Below, one piece after another: positions 8,702 through 16,700 of a stretch of DNA of 16,892 bases (the first letter of the stretch is position 1; the number at the start of each line of letters is the position of its first letter). The notes beneath the pieces are model-generated. The model was not told the origin of the DNA. It did no database searches and saw nothing but the letters and a program-made list of their open reading frames with translations. Location of the stretch: NCBI GenBank assembly GCA_035558335.1, contig DATMCM010000116.1, positions 1-16,892 of the forward strand, in the 5' to 3' direction. A program made the translations under genes and the position numbers. The DNA is from Onstottus_B sp035558335 (GTDB lineage: Bacteria > Acidobacteriota > Blastocatellia > UBA7656).

Positions 8702-8733
8702 CCAATTTTTCGGAGCAGCCTCCGATTATTTGG
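8702..8733. other. Short nested inverted repeat upstream of the kinase gene
   Basis: CGGAG at 8711-8715 and CTCCG at 8720-8724 flank a 4-base loop. Outside them CCAA (8702-8705) and TTGG (8730-8733) are also complementary, separated from the inner stem by AT-rich strands. No T-run follows the stem on the minus strand, so a terminator for the barrel gene is unlikely. It lies about 75-105 bases upstream of the sigma54-type element, a distance at which NtrC-family activators often bind, so a regulator site is possible. The rest of the 8563-8901 gap holds no gene that I can support. Confidence 0.25.
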
Positions 8734-8871
8734 ATCCGTCCCAGATTCCAGGTTGCTCGCCGGATTTAGAACGACAACATGAATCGGCAACGCGCGGAAA
8801 GCACGGTCTGAAACCTTTCCAGGGTTCTGAGACCGGGTAAAAAACTGAAAAGACGTGGCGGCAGTCTCTCG

Positions 8872-8895
8872 ACAGGCATTTTTAAACTAGCCTGT
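8872..8895 (-). terminator. Weak hairpin just after the barrel gene stop
   Basis: ACAGGC (8872-8877) and GCCTGT (8890-8895) can pair across a 12-base loop, starting 7 bases after the stop of the outer-membrane protein gene on the minus strand. There is no U-run after the stem, so if it ends transcription it does so inefficiently. A second imperfect hairpin at 8804-8835 (CGGTCT paired with AGACCG, plus AACC with GGTT) lies further downstream. Confidence 0.2.
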
Positions 8896-8901
8896 TCTTT
8901 G

Positions 8902-10602
8902 TTAGAACCTAAGCGAAACACCAACGCGAACAAGCCGGTGGAACCGGCTCGCCACCAACTCTTGCCGATCATCGCTAACCGAACCCTGCTGGTCGAGCAG
9001 GTTGCGCAAGTCGATCAGCGCTGCCCACTGCCCTGGTATGAAGCTAAAGTTGGGCAGGTCTTGGGTGAGTGACACACTCACGTTCGGGTCAAAAGTCGAT
9101 GTCTGCCCCTGGAACGGGTCGATCGCGAATACGGCTTGTGTGGGCGCGAGCCTTAACACGGTTGAAACCCTTGTTCCGGTACTCACGAAATTTGCATCCA
9201 CCCTGGCCGAGAAGACATGAAACAATCCGTTGCTGAACAAGTTCCCAGGCTCGTTTATGCCGCGGCGGTCGAGCTGCTGCCCCTCGCCGAACGCGTATCC
9301 GACCGATCCCTCGATCACCTTGTTAACGCGGCGATGATACACGACCCGAACGCCACGGGCTCGCCCTGACTGATCTTCGGTTCGCAACGCTGCATTATTG
9401 GCCGAGCCTTCATTCGGAATCGCGAGCAACCCAACTCCGTGGCCAGATACTGTGTCGAAGAACGCCATCATCTCGATCGACGATTTATCAGAAAGGATCT
9501 GTTCTCCACCGAACTCCAGCCGATAGCTCCGGTCCATCACCGGATGTGCCGATTCGTCACCCGGAGTGTGTGCGATCGGGGCTGGTTTTGACTCGGAGAA
9601 TTCCACTTCGCCCGACTCCAAGTTTATTGTTGACTGAGTATCACTGGACGAGCCGGAAATGATGTTCGCAAATAGGCGCGTGCGGGATCCCGCATCAACG
9701 GCCACTCCGAATCTTGGGAGCACGCTCGTGCCGGAAGAGCTTTCGGTAAACCGGGCAAGCTCTAAGCCGTATACGATAAGCACCGGACCCGAGACCTGCC
9801 ACGTGTCGGTCGCTGCAACCGAGAACTGTCCCAATCGCGGCATCGCTGCGTGCCGCGAAAAGGTGAAGCGTCCGTAGCCAAGCGCCACCGATACTCGGTG
9901 CCGATCCCCCAAATTCGCCGTCGCAATAGCTCTTAGACTTTGCGGGGCTCCTGCGCCGTAGCCCGCTTGGCCACTCACAACGAGGTTCGCGCTGTTAGCG
10001 ATGAGCTGTGACACCGCGAAGTTGGCTCCAACAAATGAGCTGCGTGCCTCTCTTCCGCCCGTTGTGCCCTGAGCAAACGTTTGAACCCCGCCGTGAAGTT
10101 CGGATGTGCGGTCCGTGAGAGCAACCGGCATATCGCCGGTTGTGACCGGGGCATCCTTATCCTGATCTAGTTGGAAGATAGTTCCCCTGGATCGGCGCGA
10201 TGCGTATTTCGGATCGGTGTTCAGCTTGGTCTCGTCTGAAAGCATGGTCACTCGCCGCAGCAGTATCGAGTCAAACACCGTCACTTTGTTCGGACGCACA
10301 TCAGCAGCAAGCTCCACGGGAGTGAAGCCCTCAGCTTGTGCCTTGATTCGATAGCGCCCTGGGATGATTCCCGTCGCAACGAACTTGCCGTCGGCGTCGG
10401 TGTCCGCTCGTTTGACGACTTTGTCTCCCTTGGCTTCTTCGGATTCAGCGAGGATCATCACTACAACACCGAGCAAAGGACTGCCAACACCGTCGAAGAC
10501 GACGCCGCGAATCGATCCTCGCCCAGCCGGGTTCGCTGGAACATAACCGTATCCGATCAGGACGATCGCGATCGCAGCACACAGTTTCGTCGCCTGTCTC
10601 AT
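8902..10602 (-). CDS. Outer-membrane barrel protein with N-terminal carboxypeptidase-regulatory-like domain
   Basis: This is a 566-residue exported protein with a signal peptide at about 1-24. Residues about 29-115 match a carboxypeptidase-regulatory-like (CarboxypepD_reg) beta-sandwich: GSIRGVVFDGVGSPLLGV, then DTDADGKFVATGIIPGRYRIKAQAEGF. From about 170 onward the sequence alternates polar and hydrophobic residues with many short strands, and it ends in VRVGVSLRF with the C-terminal Phe typical of outer-membrane barrels. The fold recalls the barrel half of TonB-dependent receptors, but at 566 residues it is short and I see no plug domain or TonB box. It may therefore be an outer-membrane channel or structural protein rather than a classical importer. 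The substrate is unknown. A strong Shine-Dalgarno (GAGGTGA) precedes the ATG and overlaps the rdgB stop codon, so it is likely coupled to rdgB. Confidence 0.8.
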   Translation of the reverse strand: MRQATKLCAAIAIVLIGYGYVPANPAGRGSIRGVVFDGVGSPLLGVVVMILAESEEAKGDKVVKRADTDADGKFVATGIIPGRYRIKAQAEGFTPVELAADVRPNKVTVFDSILLRRVTMLSDETKLNTDPKYASRRSRGTIFQLDQDKDAPVTTGDMPVALTDRTSELHGGVQTFAQGTTGGREARSSFVGANFAVSQLIANSANLVVSGQAGYGAGAPQSLRAIATANLGDRHRVSVALGYGRFTFSRHAAMPRLGQFSVAATDTWQVSGPVLIVYGLELARFTESSSGTSVLPRFGVAVDAGSRTRLFANIISGSSSDTQSTINLESGEVEFSESKPAPIAHTPGDESAHPVMDRSYRLEFGGEQILSDKSSIEMMAFFDTVSGHGVGLLAIPNEGSANNAALRTEDQSGRARGVRVVYHRRVNKVIEGSVGYAFGEGQQLDRRGINEPGNLFSNGLFHVFSARVDANFVSTGTRVSTVLRLAPTQAVFAIDPFQGQTSTFDPNVSVSLTQDLPNFSFIPGQWAALIDLRNLLDQQGSVSDDRQELVASRFHRLVRVGVSLRF

Positions 10603-10605
10603 GTT

Positions 10606-10613
10606 TCACCTCA
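10606..10613 (-). promoter_or_regulatory. Ribosome binding site overlapping the rdgB stop codon
   Basis: The minus strand reads TGAGGTGAAACATG. The first TGA is the rdgB stop, GAGGTGA is a near-perfect Shine-Dalgarno, and the ATG at 10602 starts the barrel gene. Ribosomes ending on rdgB stop exactly at this site, which supports a shared transcript and translational coupling. Confidence 0.7.
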
Positions 10614-11264
10614 TTGGGAGCAAACAAAGAAATCACCAGTGGGATTATTGATTCTATCACTGGGCTTCGACGTGTCAATAGCGACCCCTTCGCGTAGCCA
10701 TTGAGCCAGCTGGCGAAACGCGAGGCCTCTATGACTCACTTCTGTTTTTTCTGGAGCTGTCAGCTCCGCGAAGGTTCTTCCTAACGGTTCGTAGAAGAAG
10801 ACCGGGTCGTACCCGAATCCATTCCGTCCGCGGGTCTCCGAAACGATGCGCCCGCGTACTTCACCCGTGAATGCTTTCTCCCCGCCATCCCAAACGACAG
10901 CAGCTACGCATATGAAGCAGGCGCCGCGTTGTTCCTGCGGCACATCCTTTAGCTCATCAAGCAGCTTTTTGATGCGGTCTTCATTCGAAGCGCGTTCGCC
11001 GCCGTAGCGGGCCGAATACACTCCGGGCGCGCCGCCAAGGGCTTCTACCTCGAGACCTGAATCATCCGCTATTGTCATTAACCCTGACGCTTGTCGGTAG
11101 TATCGCGCCTTGAGCAGCGCGTTCTCGGTGAAGGTTGAACCGGTTTCGACTTGTGCCGTCGTCTCCACATCAGCAAGACTAATCACCTCTATTCCACATT
11201 GACTGAGGATGTGCGTCACCTCAGCGATTTTTCCTTGGTTTGTGGTGGCTAGAAGTATCTGCAT
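10611..11264 (-). CDS. rdgB: RdgB/HAM1 non-canonical purine NTP pyrophosphatase
   Basis: This 217-residue cytoplasmic enzyme should hydrolyse dITP, ITP and XTP to the monophosphates, keeping deaminated purines out of DNA and RNA. Family motifs are complete: ATTNQGK at 6-12, TFTENALLKA at 44-53, the catalytic ADDSGLEVEALGGAPG at 66-81 with D67/D68, GFGYDPVF at 149-156, and ELTAPEKTEVSHRG at 167-180. The frame is open further upstream to 11408, but the family N-terminus begins exactly at the ATG at 11264, so the extra 48 codons are not part of the protein. The last 25 or so residues, after the usual end (LAQWLREG), form a short extension of no known role. The stop overlaps the ribosome site of the barrel gene. 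I see no convincing promoter upstream. Confidence 0.96.
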   Translation of the reverse strand: MQILLATTNQGKIAEVTHILSQCGIEVISLADVETTAQVETGSTFTENALLKARYYRQASGLMTIADDSGLEVEALGGAPGVYSARYGGERASNEDRIKKLLDELKDVPQEQRGACFICVAAVVWDGGEKAFTGEVRGRIVSETRGRNGFGYDPVFFYEPLGRTFAELTAPEKTEVSHRGLAFRQLAQWLREGVAIDTSKPSDRINNPTGDFFVCSQ

Positions 11265-11309
11265 AGCAGAAATCTTAGCACGCGGGCCGCAACCTTGGCG
11301 TCCAATATC

Positions 11310-11333
11310 AGAACCGATCGACTCAGCGGTTCT
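11310..11333. repeat. Inverted repeat upstream of rdgB
   Basis: AGAACCG at 11310-11316 and CGGTTCT at 11327-11333 are perfect 7-base inverted arms around a 10-base spacer, centred about 57 bases before the rdgB start. It could be an operator for a dimeric regulator or a transcript hairpin. No promoter boxes could be placed with confidence around it. Confidence 0.35.
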
Positions 11334-11512
11334 TGCAGAGGAAACGGTCTGGCGGGAGCATCGCTTCGCGCAGTTGGCTCGGAAACAAGCTGAAGTAAAT
11401 ATTTCCACCAGTTTATGTACTTTTTACACGCGAGAATGATTTCTTGAAGCTAATCCAGCAACGAGCAGGCAAGTAAGTCCACTAAAACACAGAGGCTCAC
11501 TACCGGAATGAG

Positions 11513-11676
11513 TGCCGCGAGCTACGTGGCATCTTGATTGCACATGTCGAGGTGGGGCAAGAGATACGGGTGATGACAACATCACTTCCTGTTCTCGATT
11601 CTTGGTTGTTGTGGTGAGGACAGCAACCGGAAACAAAGGCGACGCAGTCTTCCCACGCTGCGTCGCCTCTTTTTTT
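11513..11676 (+). ncRNA. Possible structured RNA ending in an intrinsic terminator
   Basis: Four hairpins follow one another on the plus strand. TGCCGCG/CGTGGCA (11513-11531, 5-base loop, one G-U) comes first. Then GTGATG/CATCAC with loop ACAA (11570-11585) can be extended by GAGA/TCTC (11561-11564 with 11593-11596). GGTTGTTG/CAGCAACC (11604-11628, one G-U) is third, and the strong terminator at 11637-11676 is last. No plausible protein gene on the plus strand ends here, so the terminator must end either a small RNA or the leader of the aroB-side transcript. I checked by eye for features of 6S RNA, tmRNA, RNase P RNA, SRP RNA, T-box and common riboswitches and recognised none. The 5' end is not defined because no clear promoter is seen; 11513 is only the first hairpin. 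Competing pairings exist (TCGAG 11548-11552 with CTCGA 11594-11598), which would fit a switch, but this is speculation. Confidence 0.3.
11637..11676 (+). terminator. Strong intrinsic terminator
   Basis: A perfect 10-base-pair stem GGCGACGCAG (11638-11647) and CTGCGTCGCC (11658-11667) encloses a 10-base loop and is followed by TCTTTTTTT (11668-11676). This is a textbook plus-strand intrinsic terminator. On the minus strand the same stem is followed by TTTGTTT, so it may work in both directions. It is notable because the only genes beside it, rdgB leftward and aroB rightward, diverge from it. Confidence 0.85.
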
Positions 11677-11689
11677 CGCCAGCTTCAAT

Positions 11690-12022
11690 AACCCAGGAAC
11701 GCTACCCGCTGGATCGCCCGCCTACCGAATTCTCTCGCTTGACACGCTCAACCATCGCCGATATTTTCAAGTTCCCTTCATCGAGGACTCGATGCTTGAC
11801 GAGTACAGACGAAGGTACACCAACTTCAACGCCGCGTGCTTGAGCGAGTACTATCTCTTCGGAACTCGGTGGTGGACTTCGCGACGCGCGGGAGATTATT
11901 TGAAACAGATGTGGGAAACCGGTGATCGCCACACCGCCGACGAGATGGCTGCGCAAATCGGTGTCGGCCCTATAAGCTTCGAGTTGCTAATCGACGAGTT
12001 CAACCGAGCGCTCAAGAACTAG
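11690..12022 (+). pseudogene. Protein-like fragment, probably the C-terminal remnant of a longer gene
   Basis: The frame is open from 11618 to the TAG at 12022. The only possible usual start is the ATG at 11792, which would give a 76-residue protein. The translation already looks protein-like well before that ATG (GSPAYRILSLDTLNHRRYFQ, then VPFIEDSMLDEYRRRYTNF). That suggests the ATG is internal and the true N-terminal part is missing, replaced by the terminator-bearing sequence. The end (AGDYLKQMWETGDRHTADEM, then IGVGPISFELLIDEFNRAL) is helical and faintly recalls the C-terminal helices of M2/M3/M32-type metallopeptidases. I cannot assign a family from this. It ends just before aroB. The alternative is a genuine 76-residue protein from 11792, possibly cotranscribed with aroB. 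Confidence 0.4.
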
Positions 12023-12054
12023 CCTTGCATGCTGAAGCGCTGTCCGCCGCTCCT

Positions 12055-13146
12055 ATGAATGCAATATCCGTAAGACTTCGCGAACGCAGCTACGGGATCC
12101 GGATCGCAGCAGGCTTAGTCGATGAGCTGGGAGTGTTCGCACGCTCGGCTCTGGGTGAAAAAGCGCGGCGAGCGATCATCGTTACCAACAAACGAATCGC
12201 CGGGCTATACGGCAAGCGCTGTCGTCTTGCTCTCGAGGCCTCGAACTTCTCTGCTCGCGTGTTTTTGATCGGCGATGGCGAGAGATTCAAGACGCTTCCG
12301 ACTGCCGAGTCTCTGCTAACTTTCTTGATCGAGAGCGGCGTCGAGCGGTCTGATGTAATCGTCGCGCTTGGCGGAGGAGTCATCGGTGATGTGGCCGGTT
12401 TCGGCGCCGCGGTTTATCTAAGAGGCATTCGCCTGATTCAAGTGCCAACAACGTTGCTCGCTCAGATAGACAGCTCCGTAGGTGGAAAGACCGGTGTAAA
12501 TCACCGCCTCGGCAAAAACCTGATCGGTGCTTTTCATCAACCTTCCCTGGTTGTGATCGATCCGGCGACGCTCCGTACCTTGCCCGCGCGCGAGATGAGA
12601 TCCGGGCTATACGAAGCGCTGAAGTATGGTGTGATATCAGACGCAAGACTGTTTGATCGAATCGCACGAGAAACTAACCGCCTCATTGATTGCGATCCTG
12701 ATGAGCTTGTACATCTGATTGCGCGCTGCTGCTCCATCAAGGCTAGTGTAGTTTCACGAGACGAGCGCGAAGCAGGTCTTCGAAAGACGCTCAACCTCGG
12801 ACACACCGTGGGTCACGCCCTTGAAGCAGTCACCGGCTATCGCCGGTTTCTTCACGGCGAAGCTGTCGCCCACGGAATGCGCGTGGCTGCACGAATTGCT
12901 GAGCGGCTCGACTTGTTGGCCGCTTGCGATCGCGAGGCCATCGACAATGCAGTCGCGCGAGTCGGCAAACTACCCCAAGCAAATACTATTGCGCCTGATG
13001 CTATAATCTCAGCAATGCATCACGATAAGAAGGCCGAGGCTGGACGCACCTCATTCGTGCTGCCAGTAGAGATTGGCCGCGTTGTGGTTCAGTTCGATGT
13101 GCCTCCGCGTGTAGTCAGGTCAGCCCTCAAAGACGCTTTCACCTAG
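12055..13146 (+). CDS. aroB: 3-dehydroquinate synthase
   Basis: This 363-residue cytoplasmic enzyme converts DAHP to 3-dehydroquinate, the second step of the shikimate pathway, using NAD and a divalent metal. The NAD-binding stretch ALGGGVIGDVAGF lies at 104-116. The core signature VPTTLLAQIDSSVGGKTGVN at 130-149 includes K145. The metal ligands are E187 in GLYEALKYG, H250 in LNLGHTVGHALE and H267 in FLHGEAVAHGM. The C-terminal MHHDKKAEAG and FVLPVEIGRV strings are also typical. Length is normal for bacterial AroB. The frame extends to a TTG at 12025, three bases after the preceding stop, but the ATG at 12055 fits the family N-terminus (MNAISVRLRERSYGIRIAAG). Neither start has a good ribosome site. 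No other aromatic pathway gene is in the window. Confidence 0.96.
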   Translation: MNAISVRLRERSYGIRIAAGLVDELGVFARSALGEKARRAIIVTNKRIAGLYGKRCRLALEASNFSARVFLIGDGERFKTLPTAESLLTFLIESGVERSDVIVALGGGVIGDVAGFGAAVYLRGIRLIQVPTTLLAQIDSSVGGKTGVNHRLGKNLIGAFHQPSLVVIDPATLRTLPAREMRSGLYEALKYGVISDARLFDRIARETNRLIDCDPDELVHLIARCCSIKASVVSRDEREAGLRKTLNLGHTVGHALEAVTGYRRFLHGEAVAHGMRVAARIAERLDLLAACDREAIDNAVARVGKLPQANTIAPDAIISAMHHDKKAEAGRTSFVLPVEIGRVVVQFDVPPRVVRSALKDAFT

Positions 13147-13178
13147 CGTCACCTTTTCGACACAAGGGACCATCAGCC

Positions 13179-13216
13179 AAACTGCAGAAGGGCCACTTTT
13201 CGAGGCCAGCAGTTTT
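13179..13216 (+). terminator. Possible weak terminator after aroB
   Basis: AAACTGC (13179-13185) pairs with GCAGTTT (13209-13215), and inside it GGCC (13191-13194) pairs with GGCC (13204-13207). Only four T residues follow, then CGTCTCTG. It lies 32 bases after the aroB stop and 28 bases before the next start, so it may reduce read-through rather than stop it. Confidence 0.35.
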
Positions 13217-13243
13217 CGTCTCTGTCAAGATTGAGGAAGATCT

Positions 13244-13624
13244 ATGAAGACTTACCTGGAAACAAATCCGCAGGGCGGCGAGCGCGGAGCGATCAGCCTG
13301 AAGGCGTTGTTTGGGCTCGTGATTGCGGCAGTTGCCCTCTTCACTTTGATCAAGTTTGTGCCCGTGTACGTCGAACAACAGCAGGTCAAGCACGAGGTGG
13401 ACGAGCTTGCAAGAATGGCAGCCGTGCGAGGGTGGAACGATGACAAGCTCGCGCTGGAGTTTAAGCGACTTCGCGCGGACTACGACCTTCCCGACGGCAG
13501 CATTAACTTCGTCTCGCAAAACCGACACGTGCAGGTTGTCGTGGGCTACAAGCGCGACATCGATCTGTTAGTATCCAGCTACATCTGGCATGTAGACTAC
13601 ACCACGACCGGCAAAGAGATCTGA
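13244..13624 (+). CDS. Small single-pass membrane protein, DUF4845-like
   Basis: This is a 126-residue protein with a short hydrophilic N-terminus, one membrane segment at about 20-40 (LKALFGLVIAAVALFTLIKF) and a soluble domain outside the membrane. RGAISLKALFG, then KFVPVYVEQQQVKHEVDELA, then a region ending in VVVGYKRDIDLLV, matches the general plan of DUF4845-type proteins: a pilin-like N-terminal helix followed by a small alpha/beta domain. This is a resemblance by eye and the role of that family is unclear. A good Shine-Dalgarno (GAGGA at 13233-13237, 6 bases before the ATG) fixes the start. It is downstream of aroB with a 97-base gap. The double M16 gene that follows has its own promoter, so no functional link to either neighbour can be claimed. 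Confidence 0.8.
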   Translation: MKTYLETNPQGGERGAISLKALFGLVIAAVALFTLIKFVPVYVEQQQVKHEVDELARMAAVRGWNDDKLALEFKRLRADYDLPDGSINFVSQNRHVQVVVGYKRDIDLLVSSYIWHVDYTTTGKEI

Positions 13625-13684
13625 CACAGACTTTTGCGTCGCCGAGAATCGATATCAAAGCGTCGGTATGGGATTGTCATTGCG

Positions 13685-13714
13685 TTGACGCCCGGCAAAG
13701 CTCCGCTCTATGAT
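13685..13714 (+). promoter_or_regulatory. Sigma70-type promoter for the double M16 gene
   Basis: TTGACG (13685-13690, 5 of 6 matches) is followed after 18 bases by TATGAT (13709-13714, 5 of 6). A transcript start near 13721 would leave about 20 bases before the GTG at 13741. It would exclude the alternative TTG at 13720 as a start. Confidence 0.6.
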
Positions 13715-13730
13715 TTCCATTGACTGAATC

Positions 13731-13735
13731 AGGAG
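13731..13735 (+). promoter_or_regulatory. Ribosome binding site that fixes the GTG start of the M16 gene
   Basis: AGGAG lies 5 bases before the GTG at 13741. The longer frame starting at TTG 13720 would contain this site inside its coding region and has no ribosome site of its own. Confidence 0.7.
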
Positions 13736-13740
13736 CGGCA

Positions 13741-16700
13741 GTGCGGCGTTCAACTCATCCGATAGTTCTCCTCTCCGTAATCCTTCTAGCACCACTGATG
13801 CTTCCCGGACTCTCTCGTTCACAGAGTGGACGGGGAAGACCGAGAGTCTCCACTCCTGGGCCTAGGGCGCCGGAACCCCAGCCGGTTACGATTCCCGCCG
13901 CAGTCGCGGTCGTCAAGCAGGAACAGTCCGGAAACGTTTCGCGTTTCTTCTTGCGCAACGGCATCACAATCATAATCAGTGAACAACATTCGGCCCCAAT
14001 AGTGGCTTCTGTAGCCTGTTTCAAGGCAGGCATCCGCGACGATCCCGAAGTGACGCCAGGCATCGCTCGCCTTGTCGGGCACGCCGTTATCTCTGGGGCT
14101 AGCCGCCCTATTGCCGACCTCCGCGCATTGGGCTCCGACTTGCGCGTAGACACATCCCTTGAAGTTTCGACTTATTCAATCGTCGTTCCCTCCGCCAAGA
14201 TCAAGGAGGCTCTCGCCGCGCAGGCCGACGCCCTGCAGCACTTCTCCGCGGACGCAGAACAGTTGCGGCGCGAGGTTGCGCTGCTGATTGAGGAAGAACG
14301 GTGGTTCTCTAGTCTTCCGACTGACTCGCTGACGTTTCGAGGCGTAGAAGTAACTCCTGAAATAAAGGGCCAAAACCCGTCTGCATACTCCATGGCTCGC
14401 CTCTTAAACATCGCGTCACCTGCAAGCCCCCTCGCGCGTCCGTTGAACCCCCAGAAACTGAGCTTGATCACTCGCGATCAGGTCGAAACGTTCTATCGAA
14501 CGCAGTACCGTCCCGACAAGCTCATCATCGTCGTCGCAGGCGACGTCGTCCCGTTCAACACCCTCATTCAATTGCAGCAATTATATGCCGGCTTCGGCGT
14601 GCAAGCTAAAACCACCGGGGAGCCCGGCAGGAATGTTCCGCAACAAGGGATCAACGGATCCTCTCCTCCTACTTTGACTGGCGCTCGCCGGGTTGATCAA
14701 GCGAAAACGACGGACGTTGCTCAACCCCCTCGCTCCTCGTCAACATCCATCGAGGGAACTGAACAATCCAAGCTCTGTTACGGCGAAGATCGCGGGGACT
14801 TGAACCAGCCGGTGGTGTCGATCGGATATCGCGTACCCGGCGCCGAGTCGAAGGATTGGGCGGTTATTGAAGTTCTCTCGGCCCTAATGGGAGGAGGCCG
14901 GGCATCACGGCTTTATTCATCAATGATCAACAGCCAGATAGTGGCAAGCCGCGTTGATTCGATCTATCTCGCGCGCACCAACGCTGCAATGCTGGTGTTT
15001 CAAATCTGGCCAGCTGGCGACGCGCCGGCGATTTCGATCGACAAAGCCGAGTCCGCATTCTTCAGGGAGATTGATCGGCTACGCCACGAAGTGCCCACAG
15101 AAGCGGAGATGATTCGGGCAAGGGCGCTGCTCGAGAAACGCTTCCTCGATCGAATCGAGGGCTACGTCGGTCGCGCAAAGGAGCTCGCGCGGGCCGAGGC
15201 GCTTTTTGGCGGGTTTCGAGCCGCAATTGATTACCGAACCGCAATTGGCGCGGTGCAAGCAGAAGACGTCCACCGCGCTGCAGCCAGGTATCTCTCGCTT
15301 TCAAACACGTCGGTGCACGAGTATGAGCCGTTGATCGCTCCGCCGCGCACGTTTGACGTAGATAGCTTCTCGGCTACTGTGCAAGCGTGGGCGCCCGAGA
15401 TCGCGGGGCCGGTTACCGCACCGAACCCGCGTCCGGCCGAAGCTGGCTCAGAGCTCCCTGCGGCGCGAGGCGCCGAACGCTCGACTCAACAACAGGCGGA
15501 GATGGAGTCGATTCAGCCGCTTCCAGTCAAAGACTTCTCGACGTTGAACGGCCCGCGGGCCTTCATTCGCGAAGACCGCTCTTTGCCAAAAGTCACTGTG
15601 GCACTCTTATTTCAGGGCGGCCGTCTGGTCGAAGGTGAAACGACTAGTGGAACTTCGGAGATGATGCTTCGCTCGATGTTGTACGGCACCGCGCGCCGAA
15701 CAGGCCAGCAGCTTGCGCAGGAGCTTGAGCAACTCGGGGGCGAAGTTGAACTGGTCATAGAGCCTGATTTCTTCGGCTTTATGCTCTCAGTGGAATCGCG
15801 TAACGCTGAGCACTCGCTCCGGCTTCTGCGAGACTGCATCGAAGAGCCCGCCTTCCGCGATGATGACATCCAACGCGCTCGAGTCGCGCAGATCGGGGAG
15901 ATCCGCAATGCCCGCGATGTTAGCCTCGCGCGAGCTCGTGAGATGTTGAGTAGGGCGCTATATCCGGGCACTGCGTACGCCTTACCGCCTCACGGCCGCG
16001 AGGAAGTAGTCGCCAAGGTCACCAGTGACCAACTGCGCAACTGGCACTCGCAGGCCGTTAAGCGACAGCTTCCGCTTGCGATAATCGTCGGCGACACCAA
16101 CGGCTCGGCGTTGGTCTCAAGCCAGCTTGCCGAAGCTTTCCGACGCCGCGATCTGGACACTTCGCTTCCCATTCGGATTCCCGGCGCACCTAAACCTGCC
16201 GACCAGATTGAATTACGCCGCCAGGAGCTGACAACCGTGGCGATCGGATTGTCTGGGCCGAAAGCGTCAGACTCACCTGGTCAGCTGGCGGTCCGGGTAA
16301 TTGCAGCAGCAATGAACGGGACTGGCGGAGCACTCGATCGCGAGTTGGTACGGAAGGGTTTGGCGGTGATGACAAGCCTGGGAAGCGACTCTTCGTTTGC
16401 AGTCGGAACAATTTACGCTCAGATCGTCGTGCCTCCTGGCAACGAACAGAGGGCTCGCAGCGCCTTGCTTGCGGAGATCGACAGAGTCGCCAAGAACGGT
16501 CTGAGCGCCGACGAGCTCGCATCTTCTCGCGCACTTGCAGCGGGTACCAATCTCGCAGCGTTGCAGTCACAGCGTGAGCGGGCGCTTGAATACGCTCGCG
16601 CGGTTGTTGCGCAGCGACAGGCATCGGACGTTGACCAGTTACCTGATCGCCTCTTGAAAGTTACCGGAGACGACATAAAGCGCACGAGTGCATCCTACCT

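Noticed and set aside
8766..8972. Minus-strand 68-codon frame overlapping the barrel gene end
   Set aside because: It overlaps the 3' end of the barrel gene in another frame and shows no ribosome site or protein-like features.
11265..11408. N-terminal extension of RdgB by 48 residues
   Set aside because: The family N-terminus (MQILLATTNQGK) begins at 11264. The upstream part is cysteine- and arginine-rich with no family match and overlaps the inverted repeat.
11400..11676. Known structural RNA such as 6S, tmRNA, SRP RNA, T-box or a common riboswitch
   Set aside because: None of the conserved core strings of these families could be found by eye. The segment is kept only as an unassigned candidate.
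13669..13683. Second sigma54-like element (TGG-N10-GC) before the M16 gene
   Set aside because: Only 8 of 12 consensus positions match, and it sits next to a much better sigma70-type promoter (13685-13714).
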